Shown here one piece after another: positions 25,609 through 33,495 of a stretch of 37,042 nucleotides of DNA. The DNA lies in the NCBI RefSeq assembly GCF_000423305.1, contig NZ_AUHS01000032.1:1-37042 (forward strand). Reading direction: 5' to 3'. A model generated the notes under the pieces. It was given only the letters and a program-made list of their open reading frames with translations. It had not been told where the DNA came from and did not search any database. The stretch is from Legionella moravica DSM 19234. Its GTDB lineage: Bacteria > Pseudomonadota > Gammaproteobacteria > Legionellales > Legionellaceae. Made by a program: the position numbers and the translations under genes. Position 1 is the first letter of the stretch; every line of letters starts with the position of its first letter.

Positions 25609-27528
25609 TTATCTTGGGGACATTTGATTGTATTCTCTTTCGAGTTCCTGCTTCATTTCTTGTAAAACTCTTGGACCTAAAGCTCCGCCAAGAGCTTTAG
25701 AATTCTCAAAACCCATCAATTGGGCTTTTTCGTCCAAACGTTGAGTGATTGCGGATTCCTTTGATCTTGATGCACTTGACGAGGTCAGTCCAAAAAAGCT
25801 GCCTACATACTCCAATAATCCCCCAGATGATGCCCTGTTAACAGGACGTGATGCTGCAGGTGATTGATTTTCAGCATTAAAGCGAGCTTTCAATTCCTCT
25901 TTCTCCTCTCTTGTTCTACTTGACCAGAATTCAGTCACGTACAATCCGTTGCGCTCTTTTCGGAGAGTGGATAAAAATTGCTTCAGTTCCAGAGTTAATT
26001 CCTCATCTGCTGGCGAAGAGCTGCTTGGTTCCGCTGCAGGTTCGTTACTACTACTACTACTACTACTACTCACTGGATAATGGGCTGATTCAGCTGTTTG
26101 TTCGATTTCATGTACAATGCTTTGGGTGTGCCAGAAGTCCATTGGATTGTCTAAAGCTGCAATAGCCTGAATGTTTGGATCGTCTTCATTTACGGAATTT
26201 AGCATGAGAAGTGCACACGCCAGGAGCGTTGGTTGGGTATGTGACGCTACAGTGCGACAAGATACTTCATTAAATACTCGAGGATTCTGTTGAGTCATAT
26301 ATTCGAAATAGTTTATGGCATGTCTGACATTTTCTCGTTGCTCTGAATCAGAAATGGGATTAACAAAACGAGTTATGGCGGTTTCTAATGTAAAATCTTC
26401 TGCAACAACTGGAGTCGACGAGCTGGCAGCGCCTGCAGATTCCCGTTGCTCTGGAGCAGAAATGGGATTAACAGAATGAGTTATGGTGGTTTCTAATGTC
26501 AAATCTTCTGCAACAACCGGAGTGGACGAGCTGGCAGCGCCGGCCGATTGCTGTAGGGATTGTTGCAACGCATTGAGTTGTTCTGAGAAATAGGCTGTAA
26601 CTACTGCTTCTTTCAGTTCGGCATTTTCTTCCAGGGACGCAGGCAATGTTTGGGTAAATTCTTCAGTATTTACCAGTTCATTCAATGCATTTTCAGGATT
26701 TCTGTCCCTGAACTCGTTTAAAAAAGCATTTAAAGATCTTTGTTGCAGTACTTCTGCCTCAAGCATCCCACTTGGAAGCTCTTCACGCAAGGCAGCGATT
26801 AATTGATTTATGTCATTTTGGATCTGAGGGCTGAACATGGTGGTATCAAGTCCTTGTAATCCATAGCGAAGGGTTCTTTTTTGCCGAACATTTAGACGAG
26901 GATTATCTAAATTCTGACTGCGCTGAATGGAGATTTGTTCATAAGCTTTGCTGAAGATTCCCAAAAGTGTTCGTACTTCTGCTCCGCTTCTTCTGTTCAC
27001 TCCCTTATTTGTTTTAAGATCAATATCGCCATTAATAATGCCCACAATATTGGCTGCGCTGTGTATACCACAACTCCAATGGTCATCTTGTTGAGTAATT
27101 TGTGATGTAGGTCGTACTATGCTGTAGCCTTCTAGAACACCATAATCAATTGCTGTTTGGATTTGTCTGACTGCTTCACCATAATACTGGTTGATAGAAT
27201 CAATAACATGACATTCATGATTTTGAGTATCAATGACCACTGCAACTGAATGCCGACCTTGTCTGGTAGGTAATGAAAAAATAGTATAACGCTTGTCCTG
27301 AGGAATTTTGTTTATGAGTTGCATAAAGAGTTCAAACTCTTCGCCAGGTGTATCTTGACCCACATGAATTGCGTTAATATCCGTATGCCCATTTTCACGT
27401 AATACTTCGAGTGCACTGTAAATAATGATGTCATTGTCAAAGTCAAGGAATTTTTGTTCATAACTTCTAACGATCGCTTGTTGTTCAGGTGCAGAGAGCG
27501 AAGTATAGGGCGGATAAATCCACGGCAT
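25609..27528 (-). CDS. Ulp1/C48-like cysteine protease, likely Dot/Icm effector (deubiquitinase-type)
   Basis: A 639-residue protein whose N-terminal domain (about 30-165) has the complete clan-CE catalytic set: GRHSVAVVID (His93), HVIDSINQ (Asp110, 17 residues later as in Ulp1), and QQDDHWSCGIHSAAN with Gln147 and Cys153 six residues apart. Such domains cleave ubiquitin or ubiquitin-like modifiers, or acetylate host proteins in YopJ relatives. The middle is helical; residues 328-363 and 364-399 are a tandem duplication of 36 residues, followed by a serine tract encoded by eight ACT repeats. The C-terminus is Glu-rich (MKQELEREYNQMSPR), like E-block secretion signals. L. pneumophila LupA is a known effector with this type of domain; whether this is its orthologue is unknown. 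AAGGAG is well placed before the ATG. Confidence 0.8.
   Translation of the reverse strand: MPWIYPPYTSLSAPEQQAIVRSYEQKFLDFDNDIIIYSALEVLRENGHTDINAIHVGQDTPGEEFELFMQLINKIPQDKRYTIFSLPTRQGRHSVAVVIDTQNHECHVIDSINQYYGEAVRQIQTAIDYGVLEGYSIVRPTSQITQQDDHWSCGIHSAANIVGIINGDIDLKTNKGVNRRSGAEVRTLLGIFSKAYEQISIQRSQNLDNPRLNVRQKRTLRYGLQGLDTTMFSPQIQNDINQLIAALREELPSGMLEAEVLQQRSLNAFLNEFRDRNPENALNELVNTEEFTQTLPASLEENAELKEAVVTAYFSEQLNALQQSLQQSAGAASSSTPVVAEDLTLETTITHSVNPISAPEQRESAGAASSSTPVVAEDFTLETAITRFVNPISDSEQRENVRHAINYFEYMTQQNPRVFNEVSCRTVASHTQPTLLACALLMLNSVNEDDPNIQAIAALDNPMDFWHTQSIVHEIEQTAESAHYPVSSSSSSSSNEPAAEPSSSSPADEELTLELKQFLSTLRKERNGLYVTEFWSSRTREEKEELKARFNAENQSPAASRPVNRASSGGLLEYVGSFFGLTSSSASRSKESAITQRLDEKAQLMGFENSKALGGALGPRVLQEMKQELEREYNQMSPR
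26047..26070. repeat. (ACT)8 microsatellite inside the Ulp1-like gene
   Basis: Eight uninterrupted ACT triplets encode a run of serines on the minus strand. Changes in copy number would alter the serine linker length without shifting the frame. Confidence 0.9.
26332..26547. repeat. two tandem 108-bp coding repeats
   Basis: Units 26440-26547 and 26332-26439 encode the 36-residue repeats SAGAASSSTPVVAED-x-TLET-x-IT...VNPIS..EQRE, differing at only a few residues. A recent in-frame duplication in the linker of the Ulp1-like protein. Confidence 0.9.
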
Positions 27529-27737
27529 GTTAATCTCCTTCAGGTTGGATAGTGAACTCAGTAACAGCAGAATTGATTTGGGGAATTAATTCATGGCTGT
27601 ATTTGTCATTATCCACGATCTAGCTTAAGGAAGAATGAAATGATTATATGAATTTTCAATGATCATTATGAATATTTTATATGTCTTTTATTTCGATGCC
27701 CGACAGCGTGATTTCAATTAGTGGACAAACAGCTCGA

Positions 27738-27772
27738 TTTAATCCATCATTTTTGGAAAAAGATGGATTAAA
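27738..27772. terminator. inverted repeat after the SH2-domain gene
   Basis: TTTAATCCATC (27738-27748) and GATGGATTAAA (27762-27772) are exact complements with T5/A5 inside, giving an AT-rich hairpin 17 bases past the SH2-gene stop. A terminator role is likely but the run of U after the stem is poor. Confidence 0.5.
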
Positions 27773-27788
27773 GGCTGGATAAGGATGA

Positions 27789-29036
27789 TTAAATTTTAAG
27801 TACGGCATGAGCCGCTTCAAGAGTACAAACCGAATTCATTATTGGATTGTATTCTTCTTTTTTTAAAAATAACCCTATAATTTTTTGAGTTTGCTCTGGA
27901 TGCTCCAGGGACAGCTGTTCTTTAAGGTAACGTTCCATTTCATCGCGATGCTCTATTGGTTTTGTTGTCCACGATTCCCGTTTTGATGCAGGAATTACCA
28001 GATTCAGAACTGTTTTATTGTGTAAAGCATCGGTATGAAGCAAGATCGTAATATAATGATTTTTATGATTGGGAGAGTATCTGGCTAAATAATCACCAGG
28101 ATTCCTGAGTAAACACTTTGCAGCCTCCGTATCAATATTGCCGTGGTACAATGGAGCTTCTATCTCTTTTTTTAATTCCGGATTCATTTTAAAAAATACT
28201 GCTGATTGGCAATAATCCCATTTTTTTGAATGATTTGGGGCTTCTGTCTGGTGTTTAATTGCATCTCTGTTTAGCACATTTTCAAAAAAGAGGACGGTTC
28301 GAGCGAGAGTTAATGCTGCGTAGACTCTGGATAATTGTTCAGTAAAACCAGCGCTGCAATGTCCATTTTGGCAAATTTTATGCAATTGAGTACTTATCGA
28401 TGCGAATCCATTTTGGTTTAAATGAACAAAATCAGATTCTGCAAATTTATCTAATGCTCTAATCAGATTGGCTTCTTTAGCTGTGTAAGCATCCGCTTTT
28501 AGAAACTGGTGCCATTGCGAAAGAGCTATTTCGAGATGGGTAAACTCATCGGTTCCTTCCCCAAAGCCCCAGCTCCATTGTAAATGAATCGCTTTTGCTT
28601 TTTGTAAAACCCCCTCAAATAATTCACAAAACGGGTCATTAAAATGTTGAAGAGTAAGTGCGGCTGCTCCAAGAGAGCTATCGAGTAAGGCACAACAACG
28701 GTCGTACACTTTGGGGAATGTTGTGAAGATTTGAACAAGGTCGTCTCTTGAAAAGCATTCTACCCAGTGTTTGCTTCGTTCAGAAACTTTTCTTCCGCCT
28801 ATAAAATCATCTAATAAACCGGTCTCATTCAGACGATTAAGCAGCATTTCTTCTGTGTAAGTGGCCATGCTGGAAACCGTGATGGATTGTGGTACCACGG
28901 GGGCGTGATCATTCATCAAATGGATCCCATCGTCTGGCTCCGCTTCCTCAATATTTATGTTCGTGAGATTGTTACTATTGGGCTGAATCTTCGAAGGTTC
29001 TGCCGGATGATTTATTTCTATTTTGCCTTTGCTCAT
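27789..29036 (-). CDS. SH2-domain protein, likely Dot/Icm effector
   Basis: A 415-residue protein with a C-terminal SH2-like domain (about 295-350): PLYHGNIDTEAAKCLL, then GDYLARYS, where the Arg near residue 319 corresponds to the phosphotyrosine-binding Arg of the eukaryotic FLVRES motif, then NHYITILLH. Legionella is the known bacterial home of many SH2 domains, some of which bind phosphotyrosine very tightly, so a host-phosphoprotein-binding effector is inferred. The long N-terminal helical part (about 80-285) is unrecognised. The frame extends upstream to 29063, but the ATG at 29036 has AGAGG five bases ahead. A CTTAATATT half-site lies 39-47 bases upstream. The Ulp1-like gene follows on the same strand after 260 bases. 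Confidence 0.8.
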   Translation of the reverse strand: MSKGKIEINHPAEPSKIQPNSNNLTNINIEEAEPDDGIHLMNDHAPVVPQSITVSSMATYTEEMLLNRLNETGLLDDFIGGRKVSERSKHWVECFSRDDLVQIFTTFPKVYDRCCALLDSSLGAAALTLQHFNDPFCELFEGVLQKAKAIHLQWSWGFGEGTDEFTHLEIALSQWHQFLKADAYTAKEANLIRALDKFAESDFVHLNQNGFASISTQLHKICQNGHCSAGFTEQLSRVYAALTLARTVLFFENVLNRDAIKHQTEAPNHSKKWDYCQSAVFFKMNPELKKEIEAPLYHGNIDTEAAKCLLRNPGDYLARYSPNHKNHYITILLHTDALHNKTVLNLVIPASKRESWTTKPIEHRDEMERYLKEQLSLEHPEQTQKIIGLFLKKEEYNPIMNSVCTLEAAHAVLKI

Positions 29037-29074
29037 ATATACCTCTATTGATTGAACCGGCATTTTATCAAAAG

Positions 29075-29083
29075 AATATTAAG
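29075..29083 (-). promoter_or_regulatory. PmrA-type half-site upstream of the SH2-domain gene
   Basis: The minus strand reads CTTAATATT here, identical to the core element I recall for the PmrA response regulator that controls many Dot/Icm effector genes. A GATAAAAT sequence that could serve as -10 follows closely, which would place the site at the -35 position. The second half-site is weak. Confidence 0.45.
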
Positions 29084-29262
29084 AAAAGATGATGCAATGT
29101 GTTTTTTATTTGCCCATAACAAGGTGCCTAAGGGGCCTTGCCTGATAAGGCATTGGATTGAACTATAATGAAACATATGCTTCATTTTTGGGATTAACTT
29201 ATTCCTTACTCAACAATGGTTTTGCCCTATTGCTCTATGTTATTGGTTCCTTTATTGATTAA

Positions 29263-29290
29263 GCGGCGGAGCTGGCCGAGAGGCTTAAAA
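29263..29290 (+). other. 5' fragment resembling tRNA-Ser directly before alkA
   Basis: GCGGAGCTGGCCGAGAGGCT followed by TAAAA reads like the first 23 or so bases of a bacterial tRNA-Ser: a 7-base acceptor strand, T8-G9, the D-stem GCC and loop GAGAGGCTTAA. The match ends where the D-stem should close. No anticodon arm follows, so this is at most a fragment, or chance. Confidence 0.35.
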
Positions 29291-29295
29291 ATAAT

Positions 29296-30210
29296 ATGAA
29301 TACGTCATTTACATTACATCCTGTTGCTCCGTATCGATTGGATTATACGGTGTTAGTATTGCGTAGGCGGGTTAAAAACTGTGTGGATCGTTGGGATGGT
29401 CAGTATTATAGGCGTGTATTTAATCTTGACAATAAACCCTTTAATGTGAAGGTTGAGCAAATTGATAACCTTCATACCCCAAAACTCCTTATCACACTCG
29501 ATGAGCCAATTCATCGCGGAATTCAGGAAAAAATAACGTGCCTTCTTGAAAGGATGTTGGGGCTTAAACGAGATTTACGACCCTTTTATGCAATGGCTAA
29601 AAATGATAAATGCTTAAATCCTCTGGTATCTTGTTTTATGGGGGTCAAACCACCCCGTTTTCCCACTCTTTTTGAAACGCTGATTAATGCAATTTCCTGC
29701 CAACAAATATCCCTGGATGCGGGATTACACATCCAGAATCGATTGGTTGAACATGTTGGCATGAAAATGAATCATAATAACCAAGTATTTTATGCATTTC
29801 CAAGAGCTGATGAGGTTAGCCAGTGTTCTCTGATTGAGTTAAAAGAAATGGGATACAGCGCCAGGAAAAGTGCAACAATTAGAACTTTGGCATCCGCTTT
29901 AAAAGAAGACCAATCCATGTTGAGTCATTTGGAGGAACAACCCAATGATGAGGTGATGGAATTGCTGTGTCAATTTAAAGGGATAGGTCGCTGGACTGCT
30001 GAATACGTTTTATTACGAGGCTTAGGGAGGGTTGATGTCTTTCCAGGCGATGACATTGGTGCACAAAATAATTTACAAACACTGCTTCATCTTGAGAATA
30101 AGCTCGATTATAAAATGATCTCAGAAATTGCCGCACCTTGGTATCCCTATGCAGGATTGATTTATTTCCATTTATTACTGCAAAAACTTAATGAGAAAGG
30201 AGTGCTCTAA
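29296..30210 (+). CDS. alkA: AlkA-type DNA-3-methyladenine glycosylase II
   Basis: A base-excision-repair glycosylase that removes alkylated bases. In 304 residues it shows an N-terminal AlkA-like domain (about 5-95), then the helix-hairpin-helix domain with FKGIGRWTAEYVLLRGLG (about 227-244) and the catalytic aspartate in FPGDDIG (Asp253, equivalent to Asp238 of E. coli AlkA). The middle block LFETLINAISCQQIS is also typical. No methyl-transfer Ada domain is fused. A DUF488 gene follows after 1 base, so they form an operon. Confidence 0.92.
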   Translation: MNTSFTLHPVAPYRLDYTVLVLRRRVKNCVDRWDGQYYRRVFNLDNKPFNVKVEQIDNLHTPKLLITLDEPIHRGIQEKITCLLERMLGLKRDLRPFYAMAKNDKCLNPLVSCFMGVKPPRFPTLFETLINAISCQQISLDAGLHIQNRLVEHVGMKMNHNNQVFYAFPRADEVSQCSLIELKEMGYSARKSATIRTLASALKEDQSMLSHLEEQPNDEVMELLCQFKGIGRWTAEYVLLRGLGRVDVFPGDDIGAQNNLQTLLHLENKLDYKMISEIAAPWYPYAGLIYFHLLLQKLNEKGVL

Positions 30211-30211
30211 A

Positions 30212-30562
30212 ATGCCAAATATTGAAATCAAAAGGATTTATGAGGAACCTGAAAAAACGGATGGATTTAGAATATTGGTGGATAAGCTATGGCCTCGTGG
30301 TGTAAAAAAAGAAGAAGCGGTTATTGATTTATGGCTGAAAGAGATTGCTCCCAGTGATTTATTACGTAAATGGTTTAACCATGACGCTCAAAAATGGCCT
30401 GAGTTTCAAAAGCGTTACGCAAAAGAATTGGACGATAAACGCGATCTACTCGATTCAATTAAAGAAAAGGCAAAACAGCAAAAAGTAACCTTACTTTTTG
30501 CTTCTAAAGAAACAGAACATAATAATGCAGTCGCTTTGCTCCATGTGATTAATAATCTGTAA
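30212..30562 (+). CDS. DUF488 family protein
   Basis: A 116-residue protein with the family signature RILVDKLWPRGVKKEEA...LWLKEIAPSDLLRKWFNHD and a C-terminal TLLFASKETEHNNAVAL. DUF488 proteins are common in bacteria and lack a settled function. I use the ATG at 30212, which has AAAGGAG in front of it inside the end of alkA. It is translationally linked with alkA, hinting at a role in damage response. Confidence 0.9.
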   Translation: MPNIEIKRIYEEPEKTDGFRILVDKLWPRGVKKEEAVIDLWLKEIAPSDLLRKWFNHDAQKWPEFQKRYAKELDDKRDLLDSIKEKAKQQKVTLLFASKETEHNNAVALLHVINNL

Positions 30563-30709
30563 TGCCAGTATGAATGGGGTGATTGGCTAAGCATCACTTC
30601 CTGCAAGTCAATTTTTGTCTGCATTACCCGATACTGTAAAAGCTATTCCAACATCTATAAATTGGAGTCGAAAATAATGTCCTCTATTTTTGCTCTACAG
30701 GGCAAAGCG

Positions 30710-31606
30710 TTATGTGATTTTTTGGGCGAGCAACAGACCAAATAAACCCGACATGGGCCGCCCCAGTTCATCTTTTTTATGCAAATGGCCTACCGATTCT
30801 TTATATTCCAGTATCGACCAGCCACTTTCTTGATACAGATGATAGAGTTCTTCTTTTTGGGGCAGAAAAGTAAAAAACTCTGGCATTGAGTAGAGTTCTG
30901 AATGAATAGGAACTACTAAAAAATGATACCCGTTTTTCCTGGTTGTTTTTTGGAGTTCACTGAGCAATTCTGGAATGCGTTGCTTGTTTAAAAATTGCAA
31001 TGAGACAGTAGAAAGAACCAGGTCATAGGATTCAGGCTCAAGTTTCATAGGTTGGTTTAAATCATGTGCTATCGTATCGATTCCGGACAAGGACTCCTTA
31101 TGGGTGATTTCTTTTAGAGTTTCCAATGCCATTAAATTGTTATCAATTCCTGTGACCCTGTGTCCCATTTTTGCCAGGTACAGTACATTTCTTCCTGAGC
31201 CACAGCCAATATCAAGAATTGATGCGGCTTGTAAATGACGTAAATAAGTTTGATAGACATACACTAAATCACTGTGTGCGGCTCCTAAATCGTATTTTTT
31301 ATTGAAATAGCGCTGGGGCATACAATAAAATTCAAGATTTGCCTTAAAAGGCTCACTGACGGGAATAATTTTATGCCATGCAGCAGGAGGAATCAGCAAT
31401 TGGCGATGCTCTTTGTCAATTCGGCTGCGTGATAGTTCTTCTCCCTGACCGTTGAGGAATACAAAATCAATTGCTCCCTCAATTAAAGTAAGTTGCCCCC
31501 AGGTTCCTTCTTTAGTGCTGTGTTTTTCAAGGAAAAATTTGAGTTTTCCATGGCTGTCAAGCTCTATTTGTTTGTAACACATTAACTCACTGTATTCTTT
31601 TATCAT
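30710..31606 (-). CDS. tehB: TehB-type SAM-dependent methyltransferase with N-terminal DUF1971 domain
   Basis: The 298 residues follow Haemophilus-type TehB closely: a cupin-like N-terminal DUF1971 domain (about 9-105, MCYKQIELD...TKEGTWGQL...PPAAWHKI) joined to a methyltransferase with DIGCGSGRN (about 129-137), VTGIDNN, and the TehB-typical STVSLQFLN and GHLHKKDELG. TehB methylates tellurite or selenite oxyanions and aids resistance; in pathogens it also affects oxidative resistance. Its start lies 9 bases past the alternative-oxidase stop with AAAGGTG as ribosome site, so the two form an operon. Confidence 0.9.
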   Translation of the reverse strand: MIKEYSELMCYKQIELDSHGKLKFFLEKHSTKEGTWGQLTLIEGAIDFVFLNGQGEELSRSRIDKEHRQLLIPPAAWHKIIPVSEPFKANLEFYCMPQRYFNKKYDLGAAHSDLVYVYQTYLRHLQAASILDIGCGSGRNVLYLAKMGHRVTGIDNNLMALETLKEITHKESLSGIDTIAHDLNQPMKLEPESYDLVLSTVSLQFLNKQRIPELLSELQKTTRKNGYHFLVVPIHSELYSMPEFFTFLPQKEELYHLYQESGWSILEYKESVGHLHKKDELGRPMSGLFGLLLAQKIT

Positions 31607-31615
31607 GATGCACCT

Positions 31616-32275
31616 TTAATTTCTGCTCTTATTATCTGTAAGCTCTGATTCCAGTTTGGTTAAAAGAGTGCGATCGCTCACCAATTTGTCAGCTAGCTGG
31701 TGATTGACATCTCGATGCTCTTCTTCATCAATGCGTACGGCCAGTAGTACCTCACGCAAGCGTGCGTCAGAAGCTAACCCCCAATAGGCTTTAGCAATAT
31801 CTGGAGCTGGGCAATTTTCAATGCGGCCTTCATCTAATTCTTGCAGATAATGGGTATAACTAACAACAGCTTCTTCCTCAAGATAGCCAACAAAGCGATG
31901 GGCTGTTTTAGAAGAAAGAACATACATTAACAGATACAACACCACGAAAATGGCTTGAGCTATGAAAATAATAAATCGTTCAAACCAATTGGGTTTGGCA
32001 ATGTACATAAAGGTAATCAGATGCATCCGTTCATTTTCTGCTTCATCCAGCAAGGTTTTAATCCAGCCTTCATCATTTTTTATTTTTCTTAAACAGCGTA
32101 AATGCAGTAAGGCAGCTCCGACCATACCAGGTACTGCAGCTACAGTTTCGAGGACTATTGCACGATTACCATAGCGTTTTTGAAAAAAAGTATCTGCGAA
32201 AAATCGAAAAAACTTTACAAGCCCAAAAGCAATTTTATCACTTAGCGTTTTAGCCGGTTTATGAATTGCTGACAT
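31616..32275 (-). CDS. aox: alternative oxidase (cyanide-insensitive ubiquinol oxidase)
   Basis: A 219-residue di-iron ubiquinol oxidase of the inner membrane that passes electrons to oxygen without proton pumping. All four di-iron motifs are present: LETVAAVPGMVG (Glu43), NERMH (Glu82, His85), LEEEAVVSYTHYL (Glu134 region) and RIDEEEHRDVNH (Glu184, His187). Two hydrophobic helices flank residue 100. AAAGGAG gives a strong ribosome site. AOX is uncommon in bacteria and is best known from plants, fungi, protists and some marine bacteria. The tehB gene is co-transcribed downstream. An NsrR-like dyad lies upstream. Confidence 0.95.
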   Translation of the reverse strand: MSAIHKPAKTLSDKIAFGLVKFFRFFADTFFQKRYGNRAIVLETVAAVPGMVGAALLHLRCLRKIKNDEGWIKTLLDEAENERMHLITFMYIAKPNWFERFIIFIAQAIFVVLYLLMYVLSSKTAHRFVGYLEEEAVVSYTHYLQELDEGRIENCPAPDIAKAYWGLASDARLREVLLAVRIDEEEHRDVNHQLADKLVSDRTLLTKLESELTDNKSRN

Positions 32276-32317
32276 GACATGCTCCTTTACGGTATGTATT
32301 ATCTAGTTATTATATTA

Positions 32318-32340
32318 AAGATGTATTTAAGATGCAACTT
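32318..32340. promoter_or_regulatory. NsrR-like operator upstream of aox
   Basis: AAGATGTATTT, a central A, and AGATGCAACTT form a dyad with 8 of 11 pairs matching. This resembles the long NsrR operator of gammaproteobacteria (AAGATGCATTT and its complement around one central base). It ends 43 bases before the aox start codon. NsrR is a nitric-oxide-sensing repressor, and in Vibrio fischeri the aox gene is under its control. Confidence 0.5.
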
Positions 32341-32467
32341 TATAGGGTGGTTTTATCCATTATCTGTTCATAAAAAACAGCTGACCTTCAGTGGCTGTTG
32401 ATAACTGCTCGGTAGGACATGGGATTTGAGGCTAAGTATCATAATGAATCCTGAGCAGTCAAAATGA

Positions 32468-32643
32468 AAACCTGGGATACGGCCCTTTGGGCCTATTCCC
32501 AGGCTACGCTGGTTGAATGATATAGGTCCAGTCAATATCAATCATGGACGTCTGGTATTTCGAATAATCGTTGATATGATCACCTAATCAAATAAACCAG
32601 CGTAGCCTGGGAGTAGGCCCAAAGGGCCGTATCCCAGGTTTGC
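32468..32643. repeat. 176-bp foldback (MITE-like) repeat
   Basis: Arms 32468-32514 and 32595-32641 are 47-bp inverted repeats with a single mismatch; both contain an inner GGCCCTTTGGGCC palindrome and the motif AGGCTACGCTGG. The 80-base interior has a weak dyad around 32525-32586 and no gene. A smaller ACTGCTC / GAGCAGT pair lies to its left (about 32404-32460). The rest of the 441-base gap between aox and pstB holds the aox regulatory site and no gene. Confidence 0.85.
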
Positions 32644-32716
32644 ATGTTTTTACAATAGATCTATTAAAATTAAATTTTGGATTATCGCAATCAATTAACG
32701 GTAGCTGTACTTCTGC

Positions 32717-33481
32717 CTACCCATATTTACCATCTACATAATCCTGTGTTTCTTTTTTTTGAGCGGAATGAAAAATTATTGGTGTTTCGTTGTATTCAAT
32801 CAGTGAACCGAGATACATGTACGCGGTATAATCTGATAATCGTGCTGCTTGTTGCATATTATGAGTCACAATAATAATCGTAAAATGTTCTTTAAGGGTA
32901 TGTAACAAACTTTCTATCTTTGCAGTTGCTACGGGATCCAATGAAGAGGTGGGTTCATCCAGTAACAATACCTCGGGTCTGATTGCAATAGCGCGTGCAA
33001 TGCATAAACGTTGTTGCTGTCCTCCGGAAAGGCTTAAACCACTTACATGCAGTTTATCTTTAACTTCATCCCACAAGCAGGCTTGTTGCAGAGCCCATTC
33101 AACGCGTTCTGCCAATTCATTTCGTTTCAGGCTTTCGTATAGCTTTACGCCAAAAGCGACATTGTTGAAAATGGACATAGGAAATGGAGTGGGTTTTTGA
33201 AATACCATTCCAATTTTACTGCGGAGTTCATTAACATCCATATTTAAAATGTTGATCTCATCCAAAATGATTTCACCTGACATTTTATGATTGGGATAAG
33301 TAATATGCATTAAATTTAAGGTGCGAAGAAAAGTAGATTTCCCACTTCCGGATGGACCAATCATCGCAGTGATTTTGTTTTCCATAAAGGATAAATTGAT
33401 ATGGTGCAATACTTGCGTAGTTCCATAATAAAAGCACATGTCACGAACTGAAATTTTTTCTTTAGAAACTTTGTTTTCCAT
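32717..33481 (-). CDS. pstB: PstB, phosphate ABC transporter ATPase
   Basis: The cytoplasmic ATPase of the high-affinity phosphate importer. Motifs are Walker A GPSGSGKS, the Q-loop [10 protein letters not shown], signature LSGGQQQR, Walker [12 protein letters not shown] and the switch His in VTHNM. The product ends in DYVDGKYG, as in PstB. The frame begins at 33496 (TAATG overlap with pstA), but GAGGTG stands five bases before the ATG at 33481, which I prefer (254 residues). No phoU follows; a foldback repeat does. Confidence 0.95.
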   Translation of the reverse strand: MENKVSKEKISVRDMCFYYGTTQVLHHINLSFMENKITAMIGPSGSGKSTFLRTLNLMHITYPNHKMSGEIILDEINILNMDVNELRSKIGMVFQKPTPFPMSIFNNVAFGVKLYESLKRNELAERVEWALQQACLWDEVKDKLHVSGLSLSGGQQQRLCIARAIAIRPEVLLLDEPTSSLDPVATAKIESLLHTLKEHFTIIIVTHNMQQAARLSDYTAYMYLGSLIEYNETPIIFHSAQKKETQDYVDGKYG

Positions 33482-33495
33482 ATTCACCTCAGGCA

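Noticed and set aside
25496..25627. 43-codon plus-strand frame running through the 16-bp terminator into the end of the Ulp1-like gene
   Set aside because: It crosses a perfect bidirectional terminator and overlaps a convergent gene end; no ribosome site.
26047..26070. (ACT)8 tract considered as a phase-variation switch
   Set aside because: A trinucleotide tract in a coding region changes length in frame, so it cannot switch the gene on and off by frameshift.
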